From Prauserella alba (lineage in GTDB: Bacteria > Actinomycetota > Actinomycetes > Mycobacteriales > Pseudonocardiaceae): 64,000 bases of DNA. The notes beneath the pieces are model-generated. The model was given only the letters and a program-made list of their open reading frames with translations. It ran no database searches and was not told the DNA's origin. Positions 1-7,657 of this stretch are shown here, piece after piece. Both the position numbers and the translations under genes were made by a program. Within the stretch, counting starts at the first letter, position 1, and each line of letters starts with the position of its first letter. The DNA lies in the NCBI RefSeq assembly GCF_024171735.1, contig NZ_JAMTCH010000003.1, positions 856,841-920,840 of the forward strand, given 5' to 3'.

Positions 1-104
1 GGGAGGCGATGCAGCGGCAGGGCAAGTCGCTGCTGCGGATCACGATCGACGACTGGGGACCGATCGCCACCGGCGGGTTCCCTCCCGAACTCGCGGGCGA
101 CTGA
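1..104 (+). CDS. C-terminal end of a truncated protein
   Basis: The window opens inside a plus-strand gene. Reading from base 3 gives about 33 residues ending in PPELAGD before a TGA at 102-104. All third positions but a few are G or C, as expected for a real gene here. The visible tail contains a short acidic and glycine-rich stretch (IDDWGPIATGG). Too little is present to assign a family, and no function is claimed. It is convergent with the TenA-like gene that follows. Confidence 0.5.
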   Translation, partial: EAMQRQGKSLLRITIDDWGPIATGGFPPELAGD

Positions 105-272
105 GCCCGCGTCCCCGGCCGACCCGCCGTGGTCCCCTCGCGAACCGTTCCCGAGGGGCCACGGCGGCCTCCAGGCGGTGGCCGTCGGCTGGTGCGGCCC
201 GCCCGCCGATCATCGACCGGCCTTCCGCGGTCACCGGGCCGTGGCCACTGTTCGGCGGCTGCAGGTACACCG

Positions 273-298
273 CTACAGATACACGGCTACAGATACAC
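273..298. repeat. Short tandem duplication at the end of the TenA-like gene
   Basis: The 12-nt unit ctacagatacac occurs at 273-284 and again at 287-298, with a partial third copy just upstream (gtacac at 265-270). The second copy overlaps the stop codon of the TenA-like gene, so the Val-Tyr-Leu-stop ending is duplicated in the downstream DNA. This looks like a replication-slippage scar with no obvious function. Confidence 0.6.
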
Positions 299-919
299 CG
301 CGTCGTGGAAGGTGATCTCGGCGTCGAGCATTCCGGTGAACCATGCGGCGAGCCGGCCGTCGGGCACGTCGGCGGGAAGTTCGTCGACGGCCGCGCCGAG
401 TGCGTCGACGCCGGAGACGAACGGGTCACGGGCGTGCAGGGCGACCCAGTCGGCGATCGGCCCGGCGGGCGGTGTCCCGTCGCGGTGGGTGCGGGTGCAC
501 CAGGTCAGATACAGCGTCTCCGCGGCGAACATGACGGTGGTGACAGCCGCGTAGCCGCCGTCCTCGGCGACCGCGACGGCGTAGTCCGACAGCACCGAGG
601 CGGCGCGGCGCGCCGCCTCGGACACGTCCGCCGCGACCGGCCACGCCGCGCGCGCCGCCGTGAAGTACTCCGTCTGCTCGGTCGTCAGCCCGTGCAGCGC
701 CTCGGCGTTGCGGGTGACGGCTCGCCAGTGCGGTGCCTGCCAGGCGGCGAGCCCGTGCAGCCGAGCCGCGGTGTCGACGAATCCGGCTTCGAACTCCAGG
801 TACCGCGCGAATTCCGGGTCACCGATCGTGCCGTCGTGGACGTCCCGGACGAACCGCATGCCCGTCGCCCGTTCGAGCGCGGGCGTGCAGGTGCGCAGGA
901 GCCGGCGCGATCGGCTCAC
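287..919 (-). CDS. TenA-like (TENA/THI-4/PqqC fold) protein, probable TenA_E type
   Basis: The 210-residue product has the length and all-helical pattern of the TenA/thiaminase II family, whose members cleave C-N bonds of aminopyrimidines or related amines. It ends in the helix pattern typical of the family (MLDAEITFHDAVYL). Where classical TenA proteins carry the catalytic Cys-Trp, this one reads FAAETLYLTW, with Glu and no Cys. That resembles the TenA_E subgroup, whose substrates are less defined. The chosen GTG start at 919 overlaps the stop of the preceding gene (GTGA), implying translational coupling. It is the last gene of the LacI-linked gene series, so its substrate is probably a breakdown product of the imported compound rather than thiamine. 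Confidence is good for the fold and low for the substrate. Confidence 0.75.
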   Translation of the reverse strand: MSRSRRLLRTCTPALERATGMRFVRDVHDGTIGDPEFARYLEFEAGFVDTAARLHGLAAWQAPHWRAVTRNAEALHGLTTEQTEYFTAARAAWPVAADVSEAARRAASVLSDYAVAVAEDGGYAAVTTVMFAAETLYLTWCTRTHRDGTPPAGPIADWVALHARDPFVSGVDALGAAVDELPADVPDGRLAAWFTGMLDAEITFHDAVYL

Positions 920-1659
920 GCCGCGAGCCAGTCGATCAGGCCGCCGAACACGGCCGCGTAGCCCGGCCACTGTTCGCAGAACTCGGGCGGGGCCCAGTGC
1001 GGTGAGCAGTCGGAGGTGAACACGGCGGTGCGGCCGTCGCCGTAGCCGCCGACCGCGACGAGTGGGTCGTCGCCGATCGTGGCGAGGACGTCGGTGGCGG
1101 GCCGCGGGCGCACCCGGTTGTAGCCGAGCAGCCGCGGCCACTCGCCGCTCACCCCGCCGAGCGCCGGATGGTCGGCGACGACCCGCCCACGGGCACCCGC
1201 CGGCAGCTCCACCCGGTCGTCCTCGGGCAGCAGGTCCACCGGCAGCACCTCGTGCAGCACCGTGTTACGGTAGGCGGCCTTGGCCTCGAACCCGGTGAAC
1301 GACAGGTAGCCGCCCACCATCAGCAGGCCCCCGCCCGCGCCGACCCAGTCACGCAGCGCGGCGAGGCGGTCGCCACCGGGTCGTGCCCCTTCGAAGACCG
1401 ACGGCGCGAGCTGCACCGAGTTCGCGCCGATGTCGGACAGCACGACGGCGTCGTAGGCATCCAGCGCCGCCCGGTCGTCGGGGAAGTCCGACGGCACGAG
1501 GTGCGCGGGCAGGTGTACGACGTCGTGCCCGCGCGAGGTCAGTGCCGTCCGCAGCGGCGCGACACCCTCGACGTACGAACTCGTGACGAACGAGTCCACT
1601 CCTTTGATGTGCGTGGACTGCGTGATCCAGCTTTCACCTGCGATCAGTACTCGTGCCAC
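916..1659 (-). CDS. GATase1-like (PF07090-type) class I glutamine amidotransferase-like protein
   Basis: The 247-residue product starts ARVLIAGESWITQSTHIKG and continues SFVTSSYVEG, the signature of the family annotated as putative cytoplasmic glutamine amidotransferases (GATase1_like). The middle (WVGAGGGLLMVGGYLSFTG) and end (AAVFGGLIDWLAA) fit the Rossmann-like class I amidotransferase fold, but no canonical Cys-His-Glu triad is obvious. The true reaction is unknown. The GTG at 1659 was chosen because AAGGGAA lies about 8 nt upstream and because family members start exactly here. It follows the phosphotriesterase-like gene after a 98-nt gap, the only sizeable gap in this series, and it overlaps the TenA-like gene by 4 nt. 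Confidence 0.75.
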   Translation of the reverse strand: MARVLIAGESWITQSTHIKGVDSFVTSSYVEGVAPLRTALTSRGHDVVHLPAHLVPSDFPDDRAALDAYDAVVLSDIGANSVQLAPSVFEGARPGGDRLAALRDWVGAGGGLLMVGGYLSFTGFEAKAAYRNTVLHEVLPVDLLPEDDRVELPAGARGRVVADHPALGGVSGEWPRLLGYNRVRPRPATDVLATIGDDPLVAVGGYGDGRTAVFTSDCSPHWAPPEFCEQWPGYAAVFGGLIDWLAA

Positions 1660-1757
1660 GGAGAGGTTCCCTTCCTGGTTGCTGGTCGAGACCCCGGCTC
1701 GGGGATGCGGGGCCGGTGGTGAAACGTGATTCGGTGGGGATGCGGCGGGTGGGTGTC

Positions 1758-2798
1758 TCAGGCGCGCGCGGCGGCCTCGAACAGTCGTGCCGGGTTGGCA
1801 CGCAGCAGCGCCGACGTCACCTCGGCGGGCACACCGAGTTCGTGCAGTCGGGCCGTGAACAGCGTCGGCACGTACCGGAAACCGTTGCCGCCGTGTGCGG
1901 TGAGCATGCTCTTGAGGAACACGTCGTGGCTGAGCAGCAGCCGGTCGGCGAAGCCGTCGCCGATCAGCCCGGTGATCGCCCTGGCCGTGTCGGCCGGTGC
2001 GGGTGACTGGCCTTCCCCCGGGTAGCGGAACGGCATGCCGATCATGTCGAACTCCAGCCAGACGCCGCGCCGCGCGACGGACCGCTGGTACTCGGCGTCG
2101 TGGCCGGACGGGTCCATGTGGCACAGCACGACGGCGCCGGGCGCCGCGCCGACGTCGTCGAGGACGATGTCGAGTACCTCGTGGGCCCGGCGCTGCCATC
2201 CCGGCAGGTGCACGTACAGCGGGACGCCGGCTTCGCGCTGCGCGACGGCGGCGGCGCGCAGCGCGAGGCCTTCGGCGTCGGTGAAGGCGGGGGAGACGCC
2301 GATCTCACCGATCACTCCGGGGGAGATTCCCGAGGTGCCCGCGCCCGTCCGGAACTCGTCGAGCAGCGACGCCGCCAGCGTCTGTTCGTCCGTTGTGGAC
2401 AGGCCGGGTGGGTGGAACTTCTCCAGGTACCAACCCGATCCCATGACGATCCGCACTCCGGTGCGTACGGACAGCTCCTTGAGCGCCGACGGGTCCCTGC
2501 CCAGTCCCGGTGGGGTGACGTCGACGACCGTGCCGCCGCCCGCCGCGGCGAACGCCGCCAGATCGTCGGCCACCGGGCCCGGGTCGTCCAGCGTGCAGTG
2601 GTCACGGCACGCGTACGGCTCCTCGCGCAGCAGCCAGGCGATCTGCGGGCCTGTCTCGGCGTCGCGCAGCCACGCCAGCCCCGGATCGGCGGGCGGGCCG
2701 ACCGCCGCCCGCACGTCGTTGTGCAGATGCTCGTGGGTGAGGGTCAGCCCGAGGTCGGTGGCCGCGACCCTGCCGGTGACCGTGGTGACGGCGGTCAT
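1758..2798 (-). CDS. Phosphotriesterase-family metal-dependent hydrolase (lactonase-like)
   Basis: A 346-residue TIM-barrel protein of the phosphotriesterase (PTE) branch of the amidohydrolase superfamily. The HxH metal pair is at residues 22 and 24 (LTHEHLHND). A later His lies in VHLPGW, another in CHMDPS, and the terminal Asp in SHDVF. At the position of the bridging carboxylated Lys of bacterial PTE, the motif reads VIGEIGVS, so Glu would bridge the two metals as in the E. coli PTE-homology protein subgroup. Members of these branches hydrolyse lactones or esters more often than organophosphates. The ATG overlaps the stop of the permease gene (ACATGA), tying it to the importer operon. A role in opening a lactone or ester intermediate of the imported sugar is inferred. 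Confidence 0.85.
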   Translation of the reverse strand: MTAVTTVTGRVAATDLGLTLTHEHLHNDVRAAVGPPADPGLAWLRDAETGPQIAWLLREEPYACRDHCTLDDPGPVADDLAAFAAAGGGTVVDVTPPGLGRDPSALKELSVRTGVRIVMGSGWYLEKFHPPGLSTTDEQTLAASLLDEFRTGAGTSGISPGVIGEIGVSPAFTDAEGLALRAAAVAQREAGVPLYVHLPGWQRRAHEVLDIVLDDVGAAPGAVVLCHMDPSGHDAEYQRSVARRGVWLEFDMIGMPFRYPGEGQSPAPADTARAITGLIGDGFADRLLLSHDVFLKSMLTAHGGNGFRYVPTLFTARLHELGVPAEVTSALLRANPARLFEAAARA

Positions 2799-3817
2799 GT
2801 GCGCCGTGCCGTCAGGTGGGAGACCAGCTGGGCGAGCGACCGCCCGCGCAGGTTGATCCAGATCGCCGCGATCAGCACCAGGCCCGTCACGATCGGGGTG
2901 AGGAACGGGCTCACGCCCATCAGCGTCAGGCCGTTGGCGATCATGCCGGTGATCAGTGCGCCGATGACCGTGCCGACGATCGTGCCGCGGCCGCCGAACA
3001 GGTTCGTGCCGCCCAGCACCACGGCCGCGATGACGGTGAGCTCGAACCCCTCCGCCGCGTTCGCCGACCCCGAACCGAGCCGTGCCGCCGTGAGGATGCC
3101 TGCCGCTCCGGCGGCGAGGCCCGTCAGCATCAGGGTGATCATCTTGATGCGGCGCGTGTTCACGCCGGCACGGCGCACCGACTCCTCCTGTGCGCCGATG
3201 CCGTTGACGTAGCGGCCGAAGCGCATGCGTGACAACAGGATCCCGCCCGCGACGGTGGTCGCCAGCGCGATCCACGCCAGCGCCGAGAAGCCGAGGAACT
3301 CGGCCTCGCCGATCTTCGCGACGAACAGCCGCCGGTCGATCGGGACCGAGAAGCCTTCCGTCCACAGCAGAGCGAACCCTCGGATGATCGACATCGCCGC
3401 GAGGGTGACGATGAACGGCGGAATGTTCTGGTACGCAGACAGCCAGCCGTTGACCGAGCCCCAGAACAGGCCCGCCAGCAGGCCCACCACGATGACGAGC
3501 GACGAGTCCAGGCCCAGCTGCAGCAGCTCGGCCGTCATCGCCGCCACGAACGCGACGGTGGAGCCGACCGACAGGTCGATCTGCCCTGTCGTGATCACGA
3601 ACGTCATCGCGATCGCCACGATCAGCGTGATCGCCACCTGCGTCGCCAGATTCGACATGTTGCCGAACGTCAGGAAGTTCGGCGACGCCAGCCCGAACCC
3701 GATGAACAGTGCCACCGTGACGCCGAGCATCGCGACGGTCGCCTTGTTCACCCGTTCCCACCACGACGGCTGTGCCGCCAGGTCCCGCTGCGGCGGGGAC
3801 TCGACCTGCGTCGTCAT
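2795..3817 (-). CDS. CUT2-family sugar ABC transporter permease (RbsC-like)
   Basis: The 340-residue membrane protein has 8-10 hydrophobic segments and the characteristic sequence ITTGQIDLSVGS near residue 80, found in permeases of the ribose/xylose/AI-2 (CUT2) importers. A second hallmark, AVVLGGTNLFGGRGT near residue 270, is also present. It forms the membrane channel with the neighbouring ATPase and binding protein. The ATG overlaps the ATPase stop (GCATGA) and its own stop overlaps the next start. Only one permease gene is present, so the channel is probably a homodimer. Confidence 0.9.
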   Translation of the reverse strand: MTTQVESPPQRDLAAQPSWWERVNKATVAMLGVTVALFIGFGLASPNFLTFGNMSNLATQVAITLIVAIAMTFVITTGQIDLSVGSTVAFVAAMTAELLQLGLDSSLVIVVGLLAGLFWGSVNGWLSAYQNIPPFIVTLAAMSIIRGFALLWTEGFSVPIDRRLFVAKIGEAEFLGFSALAWIALATTVAGGILLSRMRFGRYVNGIGAQEESVRRAGVNTRRIKMITLMLTGLAAGAAGILTAARLGSGSANAAEGFELTVIAAVVLGGTNLFGGRGTIVGTVIGALITGMIANGLTLMGVSPFLTPIVTGLVLIAAIWINLRGRSLAQLVSHLTARRT

Positions 3818-4650
3818 GCGGCCTCCTCGGTCGTGGTGTTCGAGCGGGTGATCATCCCGACGAGCGTCTCGATGTCGAGGTCGGCGATCGCGGCGTCGTC
3901 GACGCTCCGCCCCTCGTACATGACGGTGATGCGGTCGCACACCTCGAACAGGTCCTGCAGCCGGTGGGTGATGAGGATGACGCCGACCCCGCGGGCCGCC
4001 ACCTCGCGGATCATGCGCAGCACCTGCCGCACCTCCGCGACCGCCAGCGCGGCCGTGGGCTCGTCGAGGATCAGCACCTTCGGCTGGAACGACACGGCGC
4101 GGGCGATCGCGACCGCCTGCCGCTGCCCGCCGGAGAGTTCGCCGATCTCCTGGTACGTCGAGCGCACCCGTACGTGCAATGTGGACAGCATCTCGGCTGC
4201 CTGACGGTGCATCTCGGCACGGTCGACGAACGGTCCCCGGCGTGGTTCCCGGCCGAGGAACAGGTTGCTGGCGACGTCGAGCGTGTCGCACAGGGCCAGG
4301 TCCTGATAGACGATGCCGATGTGCTCGGCGCGCGCGTCGGCCGGGCTGTGGAACCGGACCTGCCTGCCGCCCACGGTGATCGAGCCCGCGTCGTGCCGGA
4401 TCGCCCCTGCCAGGACCTTCATCAGCGTCGACTTTCCCGCGCCGTTGTCGCCGACGAGGCCGAGTACCTCGCCGGTGCCCAGCCGGAGGTCGACCCCGCG
4501 CAGCGATTGCACCGCGCCGAACGACTTCGTGATGCCCTCGAGCGTGACGAGCGTGTCGCCGCTCCGTCCATCACCGCTCCGTCCATCACCGCTCCGCCCA
4601 TCAACGACCTGCCCGTCACCGACCTGCGTGCCGCTGCTCTCGTGACTCAT
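3814..4650 (-). CDS. Sugar ABC transporter ATP-binding protein, single nucleotide-binding domain
   Basis: A 278-residue ATPase. After an unusual N-terminal tail of GDGRS repeats (about residues 11-32), the ABC domain begins at LVTLEGITKSFG. Walker A is GDNGAGKST near residue 68, the signature motif is LSGGQRQAVAIARA, Walker B is VLILDEPTAAL, and the switch His is in ITHRLQ. Many CUT2 ATPases carry two fused domains; this one has a single domain, like the FrcA-type group, so two copies would pair with the permease. It overlaps its neighbours by 4 nt on both sides. Confidence 0.9.
   Translation of the reverse strand: MSHESSGTQVGDGQVVDGRSGDGRSGDGRSGDTLVTLEGITKSFGAVQSLRGVDLRLGTGEVLGLVGDNGAGKSTLMKVLAGAIRHDAGSITVGGRQVRFHSPADARAEHIGIVYQDLALCDTLDVASNLFLGREPRRGPFVDRAEMHRQAAEMLSTLHVRVRSTYQEIGELSGGQRQAVAIARAVSFQPKVLILDEPTAALAVAEVRQVLRMIREVAARGVGVILITHRLQDLFEVCDRITVMYEGRSVDDAAIADLDIETLVGMITRSNTTTEEAA
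4560..4604. repeat. 15-bp tandem repeat (3 copies) inside the ABC ATPase gene
   Basis: The unit cgctccgtccatcac is repeated at 4560-4574 and 4575-4589, with a slightly changed third copy at 4590-4604. In the coding direction it encodes GDGRS-type pentapeptides in the N-terminal tail of the ATPase. The period is a multiple of three, so copy-number changes would keep the frame. Confidence 0.85.
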
Positions 4651-5660
4651 CCCCGCTCCAGGTAGTAGAGGTACTCGGACACGTTGTCCGGGGTGACGAT
4701 CTGGGTCGGCACCGGAATGTCGGCGGGCACGTCGCGTCCGCAGACCAGATCGATCGCCGCGTTCATCGACTGATAGCCGAACTCGAACGTGTTCTGCTGC
4801 ACGACACCCTTGATCCAGCCGGCGCGCAGCCCGTCGACCGCCTGTGCCGACAGGTCCCAGCCGACGACGTCGATGTCGTCGCTGCGCTGCTGGCTCGTCA
4901 CCGCAGCGGCGAGGCCGATGAGGGCGGGTTCGCCGGTCGCGTAGGCGTACGGCAGATCCGGGTTCCCGGTGAGCAGGTTCTCGGCCACCGTCTGCGCCTG
5001 CTCCTGGATGTTGCGACCGTCCACCACGTGCCGGATCGCCATGCCGCCCTCGGTCACGCGGTCGGTGAAGCCCTTCTGCCGTTGGAGCTGCACGGTGCTG
5101 TTGAGGGCGCCGACGATCCCGACGTCGCCCTCGCCGCCGCTGAGTTCGAGCAGTGCCTCGCCGAGCTGCTGGCCGCCCTCGGCGTTCGCCGTGCCCACCT
5201 GCGTCGAGACCGCCTTGTCGTCGACGACGGCGTCGACGGCGACCACCGGCACTCCCGCGGCGTCCGCCCTGCGGATCGCAGGCCGGATGCCGTCGGTGTC
5301 GACCGCGTCGACGATGATCGCGTCGAAGTCGTTCGCCACGAGGTTGTCGATCGCGTTCGCCTGCTTCTGCGAGTCGTCGTCACCGTTGACCACCTGCACG
5401 TCGGCGCCTGCCTGCTGTGCGACGTCCTCGGCGCCGGTGATGATCTGGTTGAAGAACAGTGCCTGCAGGTTGATCGGCACGATGCCGATCTTCGGCCGGC
5501 CGCCGTCGACCTCGCAGGATTCGACCACCTCGGCCGGCGGGGGCGGGCCCTGCTGTTGGGCCCGCGCCTCGGCCGCCATCTCCCGCCGTGCCGCGGTGTC
5601 GCAGGCGGTGGCCACGAGCAATGAGCCCAGTGCGGCGAGCGCGATCAGCTTGCGTCGCAT
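4647..5660 (-). CDS. Sugar-binding lipoprotein of the CUT2 ABC importer
   Basis: A 337-residue type I periplasmic-binding protein (Peripla_BP_4 group). It has a lipoprotein signal, with a basic start (MRRK), a hydrophobic core and lipobox VATAC with Cys20, so it is anchored to the outer face of the membrane. The mature part starts near KIGIVPINLQALFFNQI and contains the family patterns NGDDDSQKQANAIDNL and DAIIVDAVD. Sugar specificity cannot be read from the sequence. An AAGGAG ribosome site lies 8 nt before the ATG. The first 16 nt overlap the end of the kinase gene. Its stop overlaps the ATPase start. Confidence 0.9.
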   Translation of the reverse strand: MRRKLIALAALGSLLVATACDTAARREMAAEARAQQQGPPPPAEVVESCEVDGGRPKIGIVPINLQALFFNQIITGAEDVAQQAGADVQVVNGDDDSQKQANAIDNLVANDFDAIIVDAVDTDGIRPAIRRADAAGVPVVAVDAVVDDKAVSTQVGTANAEGGQQLGEALLELSGGEGDVGIVGALNSTVQLQRQKGFTDRVTEGGMAIRHVVDGRNIQEQAQTVAENLLTGNPDLPYAYATGEPALIGLAAAVTSQQRSDDIDVVGWDLSAQAVDGLRAGWIKGVVQQNTFEFGYQSMNAAIDLVCGRDVPADIPVPTQIVTPDNVSEYLYYLERG

Positions 5661-6568
5661 GGTGTTCGCTCCTTTCCGGGCGACCCGCTGTCCGGGCCGG
5701 ATCCGCCGGTGTCGAGACGGGACTGCACCGCGGCGCGGTGGGGGAGTCCGGCGCGCGCACCGGCGCGCGTGCAGGACAGTCCTGCGGCCACGGCCGCGAA
5801 CCGGGCGGCGCGTGCGGGTGGGGTGCCCCGTGCGAGTTCGGTGCAGTAGGCGCCGACGAAGCAGTCACCGGCGCCCGTCGAGTCCACAACGGACACCTCG
5901 ATCGGTGGGATCGACTCCGGCTGCCCTTGCGGCGGGATGAGCAGCGCCCCGCGGCCGCCGTCGGTGACGACCAGGTGGACGCCGTGTCGGCGGGCCAGCT
6001 GTGCGCAGGCGTCGTCGTCGCCGAGCAGTGCCGTCGCCTGGGAGCGCCCGAGCACGACGTGCTCCGCGGCGGTGAGCGCGGCGAGCGCCGCGGCCCGGGT
6101 CTCGCAGCCGTCGAGATCGACCACCACCCGGGTTGCCCTGTCCGGCAGGACCGAGGCGGCCTCGGGGAAGCGGTAGCCGTCCAGGTAGAGCCAGCCGCCG
6201 GCGGCCCGCCGGGCCGCTTCGGCGATGTCGGCGCCGTCGAGGTCGTCGTCCTGGCTGATGATCGATCGTTCGCCGTCCGGGGTGAGCAGCACGAGTGCGG
6301 TCGTCAGCTGTGCGTTCCGGCGGGTGGGGCTCACGTCGACGCCGTCGGCGGCGAGGGTGTCGAGGAAGGCCGTCGACAGGGCGTCCGTGCCGACGGCACC
6401 GGCGAACCGGGCGTCGGCGCCGAGCCGGGCGGCGGCCGCCGCGGCGTTGGCCGCCATGCCACCGTCGCCCCGCTCGACCGCCACGGCCTGGATCCGCTGC
6501 CCGGCGGCGGGCAGGGCAGGTACGGCGGCGGTGACGTCGCTGTTGGCGTACCCGCAGAACACGATCAC
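5645..6568 (-). CDS. PfkB/ribokinase-family carbohydrate kinase
   Basis: A 307-residue kinase. The N-terminal PfkB pattern is DGGMAANAAAAAARLGADARFAG in broken form near residue 34 onward, and the C-terminal signature DSTGAGDCFVGAY near residue 240 supplies the catalytic Asp and the anion hole. Members phosphorylate ribose, fructose, adenosine, tagatose-phosphate and similar substrates, and the substrate here is unknown. The GTG at 6568 overlaps the stop of the BtpA gene (GTGA). The C-terminal 16 nt run into the binding-protein gene. Its place between a BtpA-type enzyme and an importer suggests it phosphorylates the imported compound or a derivative. Confidence 0.85.
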   Translation of the reverse strand: MIVFCGYANSDVTAAVPALPAAGQRIQAVAVERGDGGMAANAAAAAARLGADARFAGAVGTDALSTAFLDTLAADGVDVSPTRRNAQLTTALVLLTPDGERSIISQDDDLDGADIAEAARRAAGGWLYLDGYRFPEAASVLPDRATRVVVDLDGCETRAAALAALTAAEHVVLGRSQATALLGDDDACAQLARRHGVHLVVTDGGRGALLIPPQGQPESIPPIEVSVVDSTGAGDCFVGAYCTELARGTPPARAARFAAVAAGLSCTRAGARAGLPHRAAVQSRLDTGGSGPDSGSPGKERTPCDAS

Positions 6569-7419
6569 GGCAGGACCGCGCCCGCCCGCTCGGCGGCCGT
6601 GGTCAGTTCGCGGACCTTGGCCGGATCGACGCGTCCCCACCAGCGGCCGTTGTCTTTCACCGACGAGGCCACGATGACGCCGTCGCAGGCGGGCAGTAGC
6701 TCGCCGATGTTGCCGGAGGTGATGCCGGAGCCGATGACGACGGGCAGGCTCGTGTGGTCCTTGATGCCGGCCACCTCGTCGACGGCGGCGGCGTCGCCGG
6801 TACGGGAGCCGGTGGCGATGAGCACGTCGGCGTCGAAGAACTCGGCGTCCTCGGTCTGTTCGGCGAGCGTTCGGTCGGCGACGATCGCGTGGGCGCCGTG
6901 CTTGACGTGGACGTCGGCGAACACCTTCACCGGGCCCGCGCCGATGCGGCTGCGATAGCGGGTGGCGTCGGCCGCCTGGCCTTCGATGATGCCCTCGTTG
7001 GCGACGTAGGCGTTGGCCCACTGGTTGACCCGCACGAATCCGCCGCCGCCGGACCACGCCGAGGCGATCGCGCACTCGGCGGCGTTGGACAGCACGCTCA
7101 CTCCGACGCTGCGGTCGGTCGCGTCCTGTACGGCGGCGGTGACGACGGCCATCGCGGCCGCCGTTTCGTAGCCGTGCCTGCCGGGTTTCGGGAACGGGAT
7201 GTCCCAGTGGTTCTCCACGATGACGCCGTGGCAGCCGCCGTCGAGGTACGTGCGGGCCTCGTCGACGGCGAACGAGCGGATGTCGGCCATCGGCGTCCCG
7301 GTGTAGTGCGGGCTGCCGGGCAGGGCGGGCAGGTGCACGACGCCGAGCACGACCTTGTCGGTGCCGAACAGTTCACGCAGTGCGTGCGGTTTGGGAGGGA
7401 AGACTCCGAGAGTGCTCAT
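6565..7419 (-). CDS. BtpA/SgcQ-family TIM-barrel protein
   Basis: The 284-residue product matches the BtpA family: the opening KVVLGVVHLPALPGSP, the central GVIVENHWDIPF, NQWANAYVANEGIIEG and the C-terminal VVIGSGITSGNIGELL. The family was named after a photosystem I biogenesis factor, but members such as SgcQ sit in sugar-utilisation operons and are presumed sugar-phosphate enzymes. It is the first gene of the LacI-linked operon, and its start lies about 131 nt downstream of the predicted start of transcription. The ATG at 7419 has only a weak ribosome site (AGAG). The chemical step is not known. Confidence 0.85.
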   Translation of the reverse strand: MSTLGVFPPKPHALRELFGTDKVVLGVVHLPALPGSPHYTGTPMADIRSFAVDEARTYLDGGCHGVIVENHWDIPFPKPGRHGYETAAAMAVVTAAVQDATDRSVGVSVLSNAAECAIASAWSGGGGFVRVNQWANAYVANEGIIEGQAADATRYRSRIGAGPVKVFADVHVKHGAHAIVADRTLAEQTEDAEFFDADVLIATGSRTGDAAAVDEVAGIKDHTSLPVVIGSGITSGNIGELLPACDGVIVASSVKDNGRWWGRVDPAKVRELTTAAERAGAVLP

Positions 7420-7527
7420 CTGTGCTCTCTGTGCTCGGTGGGGTGTCGGGAGGCGGGTTCGGCGAGCGCGGCGGTGCCGCGGCCGCCGACGGGTGTTCGG
7501 TCGCGGGAGGCGATGACTCCGGCGTGT

Positions 7528-7539
7528 GCAATCGATTGC
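7528..7539. promoter_or_regulatory. LacI-type operator (perfect palindrome GCAATCGATTGC)
   Basis: The 12-bp palindrome GCAATCGATTGC is a textbook LacI/GalR-family half-site pair with the central CG. It lies between the divergent lacI-type gene and the transport operon, a few bases downstream of the predicted transcription start of the operon, where binding would block RNA polymerase. A weaker half-match (aaacgattgca, 7652-7662) overlaps the TTG start of the regulator and could serve autoregulation. Confidence 0.8.
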
Positions 7540-7556
7540 CTGGCGAATTGCGGAGT

Positions 7557-7586
7557 AGGTTAGAGAGATGTTCGGTGAAAGGTCAA
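7557..7586 (-). promoter_or_regulatory. Probable sigma-A-type promoter of the sugar operon
   Basis: On the minus strand, TTGACC (7586-7581) is followed after 18 nt by TAACCT (7562-7557), a good -35/-10 pair for an actinobacterial housekeeping promoter. The LacI-type operator begins 17 nt beyond the -10, consistent with repression. This is inferred from sequence only. Confidence 0.55.
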
Positions 7587-7657
7587 TGGTTTAGCCTGGG
7601 ACGAGGCCAGGGGAACCGATTAAGTTCCGGTGTCACACCACGCGGAGAGGTAAACGA

